Shown: one piece after another, positions 41,163 through 58,794 of the stretch
Numbering within the stretch: position 1 is the first letter of the stretch
Layout of the letters: every line of letters begins with the position of its first letter
Origin: Manis javanica
Lineage: Eukaryota > Chordata > Mammalia > Pholidota > Manidae
NCBI RefSeq assembly: GCF_040802235.1
Contig: NC_133157.1
Span: forward strand, 87,964,001-88,028,000
Length of the DNA stretch: 64,000 nucleotides
Direction of reading: 5' to 3'
Program-made: the position numbers and the translations under genes
The notes under the pieces: model-generated
The model's input: only the letters and a program-made list of their open reading frames with translations
Told to the model about the DNA's origin: nothing
Databases searched by the model: none

Positions 41163-41750
41163 TCCAATGTTTATTGCAGCAGTATTTACAATAGCCAAAA
41201 AATGGAAGCAACCTAAGTGTCCATCAGTAGATGATTGGATAAAGAAGATGTGGTACATATACACAATGGAATATTATTCAGCCATAAGAAGAAAACAAAT
41301 CCTACCATTTGCAACAACATGGATGGAGCTAGAGGGTATAACCTCTGAGAAATAAGCCAGGTGGGAAAGACAAGTACCAAATGATTTCACTCATTCGTGG
41401 GGCATAAGAACAAAGAAAAAACTGAAGGAACAAAACAGCAGCAGACTCACACAACCCAAGAATGGACTAACAGTCACCAAAGGGAAAGGGACCGGGGAAG
41501 GTGTGGGGGAAGGGAGGGGGAAGGGGAATAAGGGGCGTTACGATTAGCACACATGATGTAGAGGAGGGCACGGGGAAGGAAGTATAACACAGAGAAGACC
41601 AGTAGTGACTCTATAGCATTTTGCTATGCTGATGGACAGTGACTGTAATGGGGTATGTGGTGGGGACTTGATAACAGGGGGAATCTAGTAATAATTATAA
41701 TGTTGCTCATATGATTGTATATCAATAATCTTAATAATAATAAGAAAAAG
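41163..41750 (+). mobile_element. L1 3'-end fragment (ORF2 C-terminus plus 3' UTR)
   Basis: 5'-truncated L1 in plus orientation. It encodes the last ~60 residues of ORF2 (landmarks PKCPSVDDWIKKMWYIYTM and EYYSAIRR) up to a TAA at about 41,353. A 3' UTR follows with 'cagactcacacaacccaaga', a G-rich tract 'gggggaagggagggggaagg' and an A-rich end near 41,745. The same ORF2 C-terminus occurs in the intronic L1 at 50,621-50,250, so both belong to related subfamilies. I found no convincing target duplication. Confidence 0.9.
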
Positions 41751-42680
41751 AACAGTTCACATGTAAACTGGGAGCTTTCTCATGAAGCTCAATGTCATGA
41801 CATTACAGGATGGCTTTTAAAGTGAAAATGAGGGTGTCTAGCCTTTACAATGATTGCTTGTTCTATCCGGGAAGGGAAAAGTGATTTACCTCATATCATT
41901 GTAAGAAGATGACTCAGGTTCTTTTATGCTGTCAGACGCATTTGCAAGGAACAAGTTAAGTTTCACTCATGTTGGTGAAATAAACCAGATTTAATTTTGC
42001 TAATGTGGCTGATGGTTTTGTCTGCTCAGCAAATTCACACATCTAGTTTTATATTTGTATTTAAAGTTAACAATTCCCTGGTTTTGGTCGTTCTCTCAGA
42101 ATGAAGAGTGTGACCAAAAAGCACTGCTGAGGAAGACAAGCTGAAAATCACAGTCATTGTTTCCAGTAGTTGAGTCAGGAGGATGGAGAGTCATGCGGTC
42201 CCTGTGACCAGCAGTTATGTTGTGATCATGGACGTGGTTGGTGAGATCACTTCGTGCTTTTAGGTGTCTTATCCTGATGGATAATATTAGGAGTGTAAGT
42301 GGCTGCCAAAAAGCATTTAGAACCCTAGGGGGGAAAACGATGCACTTAGGACATCAGTATGGCTATTATAAGGAAAACAGTAGCTAAGGAGGTGTTCCCA
42401 TGCGGCCTTTGGTGACAGGGAAGAAAAGTCAGAGCTACTCAGGTCGCGCCCAGTGGTCACTGGATGCCCACGCGTCCCCTCTTACAGCTCCACCGGTCAA
42501 GGCGTATGACCTGGGATTGTCATTCAGTTCAGGAAAAGAGTTCTTAGAATGCAGATAGCATTTGCATTTCAGAATCAGTCATGTGCAATAGAATCCTGAC
42601 CAGTTTTGTACATTGGAGTGAAATATATACATTACATATGTATTAATATGTCTATACACCCCTGCATATACTTACGCATT
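41751..42680. other. Region upstream of the SPTLC1 CpG island
   Basis: Ordinary mixed-composition sequence with no gene or repeat I can name. 42,430-42,490 has a small CpG-containing patch. Confidence 0.4.
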
Positions 42681-42845
42681 CATGCGCAAGCGTGGGTGTG
42701 TGTGGATGTCGGTGTTTGTGGGTGGGTTTGGGGACGTGTGTGTGTGTGGAGAGGGGGTGGGTTTGGGTGCATGGATGCCCTGCTACAAATACCCCACGGT
42801 AAGGAGAGGTCCTGACATGACACCCCCCGCCCCCCCACACACACG
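42681..42845. repeat. GT/GGGT-rich simple sequence
   Basis: Imperfect (GT)n and G-rich runs ('gtgggtgtgtgtggatgtcg', 'gacgtgtgtgtgtgtggaga'), then a C-run with CA repeats ('cccccgcccccccacacaca', 42,824-42,843). Confidence 0.7.
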
Positions 42846-43083
42846 TGGAAACACCTGCCAGAATTAGCGTGCAATTTTCCAACATCCCCGTCCAAGTAAA
42901 AGCCTCAGGTCAACAAGTGTCCCCGCAGGGGCCTTGGCCTTCTGCTTTCCCGCGCAGTGCGCAAGAGCCAGGGGGCGGTGCCCAGCGCTGGCCGCCCCGC
43001 CCCCGTGCGCGTGGACGTCGGTGCGCCGCGCCGCGCATTGTGTGACCCGCTGGCCTTCCGGAAGGAAGCCGGGGACCCTGGGT

Positions 43084-43140
43084 ATGGCGGCCGTGGCGGA
43101 GCAGTGGGTTCTGGTGGAGATGGTACAGGCGCTCTACGAG
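43084..43140 (+). CDS. SPTLC1: SPTLC1 exon 1 coding part
   Basis: SPTLC1 is the non-catalytic long-chain base subunit 1 of serine palmitoyltransferase. In the ER membrane it pairs with SPTLC2 or SPTLC3 to condense L-serine with palmitoyl-CoA into 3-ketosphinganine, the first step of sphingolipid synthesis. This exon encodes 19 residues, MAAVAEQWVLVEMVQALYE, which from memory match human SPTLC1 except near residues 3-5. The ATG has G at -3 and G at +4. The donor GAG|gtgagc follows directly, phase 0. Only the first three coding exons are in the window. The pyridoxal-phosphate-fold part of the protein lies downstream. Confidence 0.96.
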
Positions 43141-48629
<5,489 letters not shown>

Positions 48630-49155
48630 TAAATCAGTTTGCTGTCCGAAGGCCTTACCCTTGGTTTCCCGTAGGTAACAAAGTATGCGGTGGTTTATAT
48701 AGTTTTCCTTTTTACTGGAATGAAATGTTAACCAGGTTTCCAAGATCAGAAACTAACTGCTCTAGTTCCCAGTATATAACTTCCTTTTAGGGGTGGTATG
48801 GACATGTTTTATTTTTTGGCCATTAAAGTTTGTCCCTCTTTTCTTAAAAATCTTTTGTTCACAGTATACATGCTCATGGTAGTATTTCAGAAGGTCAGAT
48901 ACACTTAAGATGAAAAGCGCACTCCTGCTCCCCCCCACCCCCCGGCTTGCATCTGGTTTTAGATCTGTTGTAGGTCACCTTCATAACTACAGGTGGTGAC
49001 AGGCTCACACTGCAGTTCTCTGACTGCCCGCAAACACCAGCCACCTCTTCCAGTAGGAGTGAGGAGGCCGACCCACACTGCCTCCTGCCTTCCATTGTCT
49101 AGTCTGCCTTTGGTTCTCCTGTTGGTTAGCTTTGCTTCGTTGTATGTGCTTTTTT

Positions 49156-49843
49156 TTTTCTTGTACATGAAGAAGTTGCTCATGTTTATGTCCCAAGAGA
49201 TTTTTGCCTATGTTTTTTTCTAGGAGTTTTATGGTTTCATGACTTACATTCAGGTCTTTGATCCATTTCGAATTTACTTTTGTGTATGGGGTTGGACAGT
49301 GATCCAGTTTCATTCTCTTCCATGTAGGTGTCCAGTTTTGCCTGCACCATCTGTTGAAGAGACTGTCATTTCCCTGTTGTATGTCCATGGCTCATTTATC
49401 ATATGTTAATTGACCATATATGTTTGCTTAATGTCTGGACTCTCTAATCTGTTCCACTGGTCTGTGGCTCTGTTCTTGTGCCAGTACTAAATTGTCTTGA
49501 TTACTGTGGCTTTGTAGTAGAGCTTGAACTTGGGGAGTGAGATCCCTCCCACTTTATTCTTCCTTCTCAGGATTGCTTTGACTATTTGGGGTCTTTGGTG
49601 TTTCCATATGAAGTTTTGAACTATGCGCTCCAGTTCATTGAAGAATGCTGTTGATAATTTGATAGGGATTGCATCAAATCTGTATATTGCTTTGGGCAAG
49701 ATAGCCATTCTGATCATATTAATTCTTTCTAGCCAGGAGCACAGGATGTGTTTCCATTTGTTAGTGTCCTCTTTAATTTATCTTAAGAGTGTCTTGTAGT
49801 TTTCAGGATATAGGTCTTTCACTTCCGTGGTTAGGTCTTTTTT
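49156..49843 (-). mobile_element. Extra L1 ORF2 segment between the two A-tails
   Basis: A second, diverged copy of an ORF2 region, same orientation, matching 51,090-51,745 of the main element. Examples are 'gagatttttgcctatgtttt' at 49,197 and 51,120, and 'tgtggctctgttcttgtgcc' at 49,462 and 51,387. It encodes [20 protein letters not shown] and, in another frame, [20 protein letters not shown]. It lies inside the same target duplication as the full L1, so it was probably inserted with it. Confidence 0.75.
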
Positions 49844-49940
49844 TTTTAAATTTTATTTTGGTATCATTAATCTACAATTACATGAAGGACATTATGTTTA
49901 CTAGGCTCCCCCTTTCACCAAGTCCCCCCCACATCCCCGT

Positions 49941-50058
49941 TCACAGTCACTGTCCATCAACATAGTAAGATACTGTAAAATCACTACTTGTCACCAAGTT
50001 CACAGTCACTGTCCTTCAACATAGTAAGATGCTGTATAATCACTACTTGTCTTCTCTG
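49941..50058 (-). repeat. 59-bp tandem duplication in the L1 3' UTR
   Basis: The words 'tcacagtcactgtcc', 'tcaacatagtaaga' and 'aatcactacttgtc' occur twice, offset by 59 bases (49,941 and 50,000), with a few differences. Confidence 0.85.
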
Positions 50059-50249
50059 TGTTGCACAGACCTTCCCGTGCCCCCCCCAACACTATACATG
50101 CTAATTGTAATGCCCCCTTTCTTTTCTTCCCGCCCTTATCCCTCCATTCCCACCCGTCCTCCCCAGTCCCTTTCCTTTTGGTAACTATTAGTCCATTCTT
50201 GGGTTCTGTGCTTCTGCTGCTGTTTTGTTCCTTCAGTTTTCTTTTGTTC

Positions 50250-53200
50250 TTACACTCCACATATGAGTGAGATCATTTGGTACTTGTCTTTCTCCTCCTG
50301 GCTTATTTCACTGAGCATAATACCCTCTAGCTCCATCCATGCTGTTGCAAATGGTGGGATCTCTTTTTTTCTTATGGCTGAGTAATATTCCATTGTGTAT
50401 ATGTACCACATCTTCATTATCCAGTCATCTACTGATGGACATTTAGGTTGCTTCCGTATCTTGGCTATTATAAATAGTGGTGCGATAAACATAGGGGTGC
50501 ATCTGTCTTTTTCAAACTGGAGTACTGCATTCTTAGGGTAAATTCCTGGAACTGGAATTCCTGGGTCAAATGGTATGTCTATTTTGAGCATTTTGAGGAA
50601 CCTCCATACTGCTTTCCACAATGGTTGAACTAATTTACATTCCCATCAGCAGTGTAGGAGGGTTCCCCTTTCTCCACAACCTCACCAACATTTGTTGTTG
50701 TTTGTCTTTTGGAGTTAGCCATCCTTACTGGTGTGAGATGATATCTCATTGTGGTTTTAATTTGCATTTGTCTGATGACAGGTGATGTGGAGCATCTTTT
50801 CATGTGTCTGTTGGCCATCTGAATTTCTTCTTTAGAGAACTGTTTATTCAGCTCCTCTCCCCATTTTTTAATTGGATTATTTGTTTTCTGTTTGTTGAGG
50901 TATGTGAGCTCTTTATATATTTTGGATGTCAACCCTTTATCGGATCTGTCATTTTCGAATATATTCTCCCATACTGTAGGTTACCTTTTTGTTCTATTGA
51001 TGGTGTCCTTTGCTGTACAGAAGCTTTTCAGCTTGATATAGTCCCATTTGTTCATTTTTGCATTTGTTTCCCTTGCCCAGGGAGATATGTTCAAGAAGAG
51101 GTCACTCATGTTTATGTCTAAGAGATTTTTGCCTATGTTTTTTTCTAAGAGTGTTATGGTTTCATGACTTACATTCAAGTCTTTGATCCACTTCGAATTT
51201 ACTTTTGTGTATGGGGTTAGACAGTGATCCAGTTTCATTCTCTTACATGTAGCTGTCCAGTTTTGCCAGCACCATCTGTTGAAGAGACTGTCATTTCACC
51301 ATTGTATGTCCATGGCCCCTTTATCGAATATTAGTTGACCATATATGTTTGCGTTAATGTTTGGAGTCTATTCTGTTCCACTGGTCTGTGGCTCTGTTCT
51401 TGTGCCAGTACCAAATTGTCTTGATTACTGTGGCTTTGTAGTAGAGCTTGAAGTTGGAGAATGAGATCCCCCCCACTTTATTCTTCCTACTCAGGACTGC
51501 TTTGGCTATTCACGGTCTTTGGTGGTTCCATATGAATTGTTGAACTATTTGTTTCAGTTCATTGAAGAATGCTGTTGGTAGTTTGATAGGGATTGCATTG
51601 AATCTGTAGATTGCTTTGGCCAGGATGGCCATTTTGACGATATTAGTTCTTCCTAGCCAGGAGCATGGGATGAGTTTCCATTTGTTAGTGACCTCTTTAA
51701 TTTCTCTTAAGAGTGTCTTATAGTTTTCAGGGATAGGTCTTTCACTTCCTTGGTTAGGTTTATTCCTAGGTATTTTATTATTTTTGATGCAATTGTGAAT
51801 GGAATTATCTTCCTGATTTCTCTTTCTATTAGTTTATTGTTAGTGTATAGGAAAGCCACAGATTTCTGTGTGTTGATTTTGTATCCTGCAACTTTGCTGA
51901 ATTCCGATATTAGCTCTGTTAGTTTTGCAGTAGAGTCTTCAGGGTTTTTTATGTACAATATCAGGTCATCTGCAAATAGTGACAGTTTATCTTCTTCTTT
52001 ACCAATCTGTATTCCTTGTATTTCTTTGTTTTGTCTAATTGCTGTGGCTAGGACCTTCAGTACTATGTTGAATAACAGTGGAGATAGTGGGCATCCCTGT
52101 CTTGTTCCCGATCTTAGAGGAAAAGCTTTTAGCTTCTCGCTATTCAGTATAATGTTGGCTGTGGGTTTATCATATATGGCCTTTATTATGTTGAGGTACT
52201 TGCCCTCTATACCCATTTTGTTGAGAGTTTTTATCATGAATGGATGTTGAATTTTGTCAAATGCTTTTTCAGCATCTATAGAGATGATCATGTGGTTTTT
52301 GTCTTTCTTTTTGTTGATGTGGTGGATGATGTTGATGGATTTTCGAATGTTGTACCATCCTTGCATCCCTGGGAAGAATCCCACTTGGTCATGGTGTATA
52401 ATCCTTTTGATGTATTTTTGAATTCGGTTTGCTAATATTTTGTTGAGTATTTTTGCATCTATGTTCATCAGGGATATTGGTCTGTAGTTTTCTTATTTGG
52501 TGGGGTCTTTGCCTGGTTTTGGTATTAGGGTGATGTTGACTTCATAGAATGAGTTTGGGAGTATTCCCTCCTCTTCTATTTTTTGGAAAACTTTAAGGAG
52601 AATGGGTATTATGTCTTCTCTGTATGTCTGATAAAATTCTGAGGTAAATCCATCTGGCCTGGGGGTTTTGTTCTTTGGTAGTTTTTTGATTACCACTTCA
52701 ATTTCATTGCTGATAATTGGTCTGTTTAGATTTTCTGTTTCTTCCTGGGTCAGTCTTGGAAGGTTGTATTTTTCTAGGAAGTTGTCCATTTCTCCTAGGT
52801 TTCCCAGCTTGTTAGCATATAGGTTTTCATAGTACTCTCTAATAATTATTTGTATTTCTGTAGGGTCCGTCGTGATTTTTCCTTTCTTGTTTCTGATTCT
52901 GTTGATTTGTGTCGACTCTCTTTTCCTCTTAATAAGTCTGGCTAGAGGCTTATCTATTTTGTTCATTTTCTCAAAGAACCAGCTCTTGGTTTCATGGATT
53001 TTTTGTATTGTTTTATTCTTCTCAATTTTGTTTATTGCTTCTCTGATCTTTATTATGTCCCTCCTTCTGCTGACTTTAGGCCTCATTTGTTGTTGTATTT
53101 CCAATTTGATAATTGTGACATTAGACTATTCATTTGGGATTGTTCTTCCTTCTTTAAATACGCCTGGATTGCTATATGCTTTCCTCTTAAGACTGCTTTC

Positions 53201-54096
53201 GCTGCGTCCCACAGAAGTTGGGGCTTTGTGTTGTTGTTGTCATTTGTTTCCATATATTGCTGGATCTCCATTTTAATTTGGTTGTTGAGCCATTGATTAT
53301 TTAGGAGCATGTTGTTAAGCCTCCATGTGTTTTTGAGCCTTTTTGCTTTCTTTGTATAATTTATTTCTAGTTTTATACCTTTGTGGCCTGAAAAGTTGGT
53401 TGGTAGAATTTCAATCGTTTTGAATTTACTGAGGCTCTTTTTGTGGCCAAGTATGTGGTCTATTCTGGAGAATGTTCCATGTGCACTTGAGAAGAATGTG
53501 TATCCTGTTGCTTTTGGATGTAGAGTTCTATAGATGTCTATTAGCTCCATCTGTTCTTGTGTGTTGTTCAGTGCCTGTGTGTCCTTACTTATTTTCTGTC
53601 TGGTGGAGCTATTCTTTGGAGTGAGTGGGGTGTTTAAGTCTCCTAAAGTGAATACATTGTGTTCCATTTCCTCCTTTAATTCTGTTATTATTTGTTTTAC
53701 ATATGCTGGTGCTCCTTTGTTGCGTGCATAAATATTTATAATGGTTATATCCTCTTGTTGGGCTGACACCTTTATCATTATATAATGTCCTTCTTTATCT
53801 CTTGTTACTTTCTTTGTTTTGAAGTCTGTTTTGTCTGATACTAGTACTGCAACACCTGCTTTTTTCTCCCTGTTGTTTGCATGAAATATCTTTTTCCATC
53901 CCTTGACTTTTAGTCTGTGCATGTCTTTGGGTTTGAGGTGAGTTTCTTTTAAGCAGCATATGGATGGGTCTTGGTTTTTTATCCATTCTCTTACTCTGTG
54001 TCTTTTGATTGATGCATTCAGTCCATTTACATTTAGGGTGATTATTGAAAGATATGTACTTATTGCCATTGCACGCCTTAGATTCGTTGTTACCAA
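50250..54096 (-). pseudogene. L1 ORF2 (endonuclease / reverse transcriptase), broken
   Basis: The total span of 3.85 kb equals a normal ORF2 (about 1,275-1,280 codons). The endonuclease domain (54,096-53,083) is open and shows LNVNGL (Asn), KETH (Glu), GDLNTPL (Asp/Asn) and SRIDHILGHK (Asp/His). The linker and RT continue in pieces: 53,104-52,493 has [11 protein letters not shown]. 52,468-51,707 carries [30 protein letters not shown] and the active site FADDLILYI. The C-terminal part (51,238-50,981, 50,932-50,630, 50,621-50,250) is interrupted several times and ends with the MWYIYTMEYYSAIR segment. A stop lies at about 52,490 (TAA before PTK), and several frameshifts lie after 51,707. Confidence 0.93.
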
Positions 54097-54216
54097 AGGT
54101 TCAAGGTTGGCTTCTTTAGTATCTTACTGTCTAACTTAACTCTCTTATTGAGCTATTATAAACACTGTCTGATGATTCTTTATGTCTCTCCCTTCTTATT
54201 CCTCCTCCTCCATTCT

Positions 54217-55221
54217 TTATATGTTGGGTGTTTTATTCTGTGCCTTTTGTGTTTCTTTTGACTGCTTTTGTGGGTAGTTGATTTTATTTTTGCCTTTAGT
54301 TAGTATTTGGTTGGTCTGCTTTCTTTGCTGTGATTCTATTTTCTCTGGTGACGTCTTTTTAGACTTTGGAGTGCTCCCATCTAGAGGAGTCCCTCTAAAA
54401 TACCCTTGTAGAGGTGGTTTGTGGGAGGGAAATTCCGTCAACTTTTGCTTGTCTGGGGATTGTTTAATCCCTCCTTCATGTTTAAGTGATAGTCATGGTG
54501 GATATAGTATTCTTGGTTCAAGGCCCTTCTGTTTCAGTCCATTAAATATATCATGCCATTCTCTTCTGGCCTCTGAGAAGTCTGGTGATAGCCTGATGGG
54601 TTTTCTTTTGTAGGTGACCTTTTTCCTCTCTCTAGTTGCCTTTAAAACTCTGTCCTTGTCCTTGATCTTTGCCATTTTAATTATTATATGTCTTGGTGTT
54701 GTCCTTCTTGGGTTCCTTCTTTTGGGAGTTCTGTGTAGTTCTGTGGTCTGAGCAACTATTTCCTCCCCCAGCTTGGGGAAGTTTTCAGCAATTATTTCTT
54801 CAAATACACTTTCTATCCCCTTTTCTCTCTCTTCTTCTTCTGGTATCCCTATAATGCGGATATTGTTCCTTTTGGATTGGTCACACAGTTCTCTTAATAT
54901 TGTTTCATTCCTGGAGATCCTTTTATCTTTCTCTCTGTTATCTTCTATGCGTTCCTGTTCTCTGGTTTCTATTTCATCAATGGCCTCTTCAATCTCATCC
55001 ATACTGCTTTTAAGTCCTTCCAGAGATTGTTTTATTTCTGTAGTCTCCCTCCCTACTTTGTCCATTAGCCCTTGCATTTTTCTGTGCAGCTCCATCAGCA
55101 TGGTTATGACCTTTACTTTGAATTCTTTTTCAGGAAGATTGATTTGGTCTATCTCTCCAAGCTCCTTCTCAGGGGTCGACTGTGTGATTTTGGTCTGTAT
55201 CAAATTATTCTGCCTTTTTAT
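54217..55221 (-). pseudogene. L1 ORF1 (RNA-binding chaperone), broken
   Basis: Total span about 335 codons, normal for ORF1p. The expected start codon reads ATA (55,221-55,219), followed by KRQNN, so initiation is lost. A coiled-coil region (MLMELHRKMQGLMDKVGRET onward), RRM-like NNIRIIGIPEEEE and a C-terminal domain (RRTTPRHIIIKMAKIKDKDR, RKPIRLSPDFS) are intact. An in-frame TGA at about 54,490 (after RILYPP) cuts the C-terminus. The remaining tail is readable to 54,217. Confidence 0.88.
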
Positions 55222-56049
55222 GGTGATAGGGGTAGTTGTGGGGAGCTGCCGTGTGTGTCAGCTGGGATAACATCCCTTCTTGCTAGTTTGTGGCCTTCGT
55301 CTCCTGGGAGAATGGCGACCCCTAGCAGCTTGTGCTGGGCAGCTGCACGCAGATGGGTTCCCTGATTCTTGCCTGGCCACTGTGAAGGAAGCTTCGCGTG
55401 TGGTTGCTGTGGGCGTGACCGTCCTCAGGCTGCTGCTCTGCTATGACAGGGCTGCGCCAGAGGGGGAATGGGCAGGGGGAACGGATGGGAGGCTGTTTAT
55501 CGCCTCAGAGCTGCACTTCCACACAGCGGATTAGGGTGCCTGGAGTTCCTTGGGATTCCCAGCTCCTGGGCTGAGTGTCCTGGGACGCTTCCATCCAGCC
55601 TTGGGGTCCCTGTCCCTTTTAGACTTTCAAAAAGCAGTTGCTTTTCTTTGTCCCAGGGGCGCCGGCTGCAGGGACCCGCTTGCAGGTTTTACTGTTCCCT
55701 TTCCCTAGTATCCAGCACCCCACATACTGTGTGTCTTTATTCCCGGTGTGGATGTATAGGGCTGGGTATTTAGCAGTCCTGGGTTCCCCCTCCCTCCCTG
55801 CTCCAACTCCTCTCCTCTTCCTGGGAGCTGGGGTAGGGGTGGCGCTCTATTCCTACCAGGCCGCGGCTTGTATCTTACCCCCTTCGTGAGGTGCTGGGTT
55901 CTTGCAAGTGTAGATGTAGCTTGGCTGTTGTCCTTTATCTTCTGGTCTCTCTTTTACGGATAGTTGTATTTGTTGTATTTTCAAAAATATATATGGTTTT
56001 ACGAGGAGATTTCCGCTGCTCTGCTCATGCCGCCATCTTGGCTCCTCAG
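55222..56049 (-). promoter_or_regulatory. L1 5' UTR (internal promoter region)
   Basis: About 830 bp of GC-rich, CpG-containing sequence between the GGAGCCAAGATGGCGGC 5' terminus (near 56,040; contains the YY1-type AAGATGGC core) and ORF1. L1 5' UTRs carry sense and antisense promoter activity, and the antisense direction here is the SPTLC1 sense direction. Activity cannot be judged from sequence. Confidence 0.8.
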
Positions 56050-56079
56050 TGTATGTGCTTTTTTAAATTAAGTATATTA

Positions 56080-57480
56080 AGTATGCAGAAAATACTAGAC
56101 ACATATTGACCCACCACCCAGAATTAATAGGCATTAGCATTTTGCAATCTTTAAACCTACTTGAAAAATAAAGAAAACATTACAAATATACCTGAGAAAC
56201 CTCCTTCCCATCGACTGCTTATCCCCACCTTCCACTCAAGATAACCGCTGTTGCTGTCTTCAAGTTGGTGTACTTCTTTCCTTTGCTTGTGACATACTTT
56301 TACCACGTATTCCTTTCACCATGGAAATTCTTTGTATTTTGTCTAAAAATGTGATGCAGATATTCTCCTGAATGTATCCTCCCACTTCTGGTCTGATCTA
56401 AGAAAGGCTGCTTTGCTTCTATGGATTTCTGTGGCCTTATAAAAGTTTTACGTGTTCTGAAAGCACACATACTAATAACCACAAATGTTATGGTTAAGGA
56501 CCCCTCCCTACCCCAGAGGCTCAGTGATCTGTTTTCCATATGTCGGTCACCTGTCCCAGCGTTCTCAGTTGAATAGTTCATTTTTAACACGGACTGGAAG
56601 TTTCCCCTCTTTTGTATATCACATTCCCTTGCAAAGGGTCTGTTGCCAGCTTTATTTCTATCTTTCAGTATGTTTGTGTCTCCTTGTGCCAGAACCTCAT
56701 TCATGGAAATGCCACAGCTTAAGAACAGGCCTCGACCAGAGTGAGTTCTTCACCTTGTTCTTCAACATTGTCTAGGCTGTTCTCAACTCAACTCTTTATT
56801 CCTCACTGAATTTCGGTCTGGGTGATCAAATCTGACCAATAAATGGGCTTGAGTTGACTAGCAGTTCACTGATTTTGTGGATCAGTTTAAAAAGAATTGG
56901 AATCTTGGTAATGCCGAATCTTGTCACCCTGTACCTGGCGTATTGCATGTATACTGAGGTCTTCCATATCCCACCGTGAACTTACATAATTTCTTGATAA
57001 AGACTTTGCTTATCTTCTTTTCCCTGCTGTCTATTTTGAAGTAATAGTAGGTTCACATGCACTTGTAGGAGATACTACAGAGAGATCCCATGTACCCTTC
57101 ATCAGTTTCCCCCCACGTTACCATCTTGGCTGTCATATAGTGCATCACAGCCAGGAAGCTGACACTGTACATCTTCTAATACATTTCTCTCTAGGTACCA
57201 GAGAGTTTTTGTTGCTGTCATGAGGAGCATGTTTTTCTTCCTGGGACACCTCTCTTGTTGTGTTGAATAGGAGTGGTGACAAGGGCCTCTGTGTCCTGTT
57301 CCTGGTGGCTTCGTAGCCATAACCTGTATCAAGTTGATAGGCCTTTCTATCTCTTCCTAGTTTGCTGAGGGAACTTTTTCAATAGTTTTCAAAATCAGAA
57401 TATTAAATTGTATCAAGTACATTCTCTGTACCTATTGAGACGACGACCATATATGACTTTGAACCATGTATGCCTTTCAC
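56080..57480 (-). mobile_element. Old L1-type fragments, antisense
   Basis: 56,085-56,290 and 57,035-57,180 resemble ancient L1 3'-UTR wording ('gaaaacattacaaatatacc'; 'tactacagagagatcccatg' then 'tacccttcatcagtttcccc'). 57,190-57,480 resembles decayed ORF2 ('tgttgaataggagtggtgac', then 'ttcaatagttttcaaaatca'). Heavily diverged, with uncertain limits. Confidence 0.5.
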
Positions 57481-58462
57481 CATGGAAATTCTTTGTATAT
57501 TATATATTAAATTATATATTCCAGTTACTATATTAAATTATACAGATAGGATTTTAAAATTACTCATACATATACATTTCTGTGAGAAGTACTGCAGTCC
57601 AGCATGCCACCCTTCCTCATGCCAGATTCCCACTTTAGAAGTCAACACTTTCCATTTCTATAGCTTTTTTTCCTGGCATTTCTCTGTTTTTTCTAAAGAG
57701 TTTGCCTGTGTGATTCTTTCTTCTTTTTTCTTTCTTTCACGGTGTTAGTTACACCCATTAATTGTAGAGGTGAAGGCTGGCTCTCTGAAGATGCGCACAG
57801 ACTTGCTGCTGCAGTCCTATAGTGGCCCCTGCAGGGCCCTTGTGTGGACTAGCATGGCTGCCCCCCGCAAATTCAGCAGCCTCCCTGGCACCCTCAGTGG
57901 GGCTGGAGCTGCACAGCCACACAGCTGCCCCCATCTTCCCTTCTCCCGGCAGTCTTGTCGTTTCGCAGTGTGTCCTAGATCACTCGGTGTTTGCATTTCC
58001 GTGATTGTATTAATACCGTCCATTCAGCAGCCATTTCTTTTTCACTATGCAAAATAGCTTAATTTAATTTTCTTTTCCCTGGAGTTAATCATTTTCCTTT
58101 GTTTGCTTGATTGCTTGCTTCTACATACCAGTCCAGTTCATCCTGTTGTCTTTCTCCAAGAGAGAGGATCTCCATTCAGAATGTTTAAACATTGGATTCA
58201 TACTCTTTTCCCTTCCTGGAACCCTTGTCATTTGCTCCTGTCCTGACTGGTGCTCTGTGGAGCTGCTGCCCAGGGCTGCCTTACTCTCAGGAATCCCATG
58301 TGTCTCTCCTGCTCCAGCTGTCTCCGCTCGTGCTTTACTTCTTATGTTGGTAGAGTGTAGATAGACTCCTGAGGAAGGCCTGAAGGAAGGTAAATTATTT
58401 GAAACCATACACATCTTTAAATTATTTTACTTTACTCATACCCTGGAGTAATTGTTAAACTT

Positions 58463-58540
58463 GATTTTTTGTTTTTTAATTAAGGGATCACTGATACACA
58501 CTCTTACTAAGGTTTCAGTGAAAAACATTGTGTTGTTGAA
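58463..58540 (-). mobile_element. L1 3'-terminal fragment, antisense
   Basis: T-rich start then 'ttaagggatcactgatacac', 'actcttactaaggtttcagt', 'gaaaaacattgtg'. From memory this is an L1 3' end common in laurasiatherian genomes. Confidence 0.5.
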
Positions 58541-58794
58541 CCTGATTTTAATACATCTGTTAGATACCCTCTCAGTGTCTGGTGATCCTTAACATAAATT
58601 TCTTTTCAATAAACTGAATATTTCATTGTCATCAGTAGTATTATGTAACTGCAAAAACCACAGAACAGTTTGAAGGCTGTTTTGTGGATAGTGATAACCT
58701 TAGTCACTTTTCAGTTTTTGCATTGCTTCTGCTTTCTGTACTGAGTTGACACAAGTGTAAGTGAGATTAGTCAACTTGGATAGATTTTTTTCGT

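Larger units (their letters stand above)
49156..56049 (-). mobile_element. Near-full-length L1, antisense in SPTLC1 intron 3
   Basis: Flanked by a 15-bp direct repeat 'tgtatgtgctttttt' (49,141-49,155 and 56,050-56,064). The cleavage site on the opposite strand reads TTT/AAAAAA, fitting L1 endonuclease preference. In L1 sense: 5' end with the CTGAGGAGCCAAGATGGCGG motif (56,049), GC-rich 5' UTR to about 55,222, ORF1, ORF2 (54,096-50,250), 3' UTR, an A-run at about 49,850-49,840, then an extra ~690-bp ORF2-derived segment, then a terminal A-run (49,159-49,150). ORF1 and ORF2 are each broken, so it should not be able to move. Low divergence from the 41.2-kb fragment suggests moderate age. Confidence 0.93.

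Noticed and set aside
51750..55889. Plus-strand frames of 80-166 codons (e.g. 51,750-52,250 and 54,773-55,270)
   Set aside because: They are reverse-strand shadows of L1 ORF2, ORF1 and 5' UTR.
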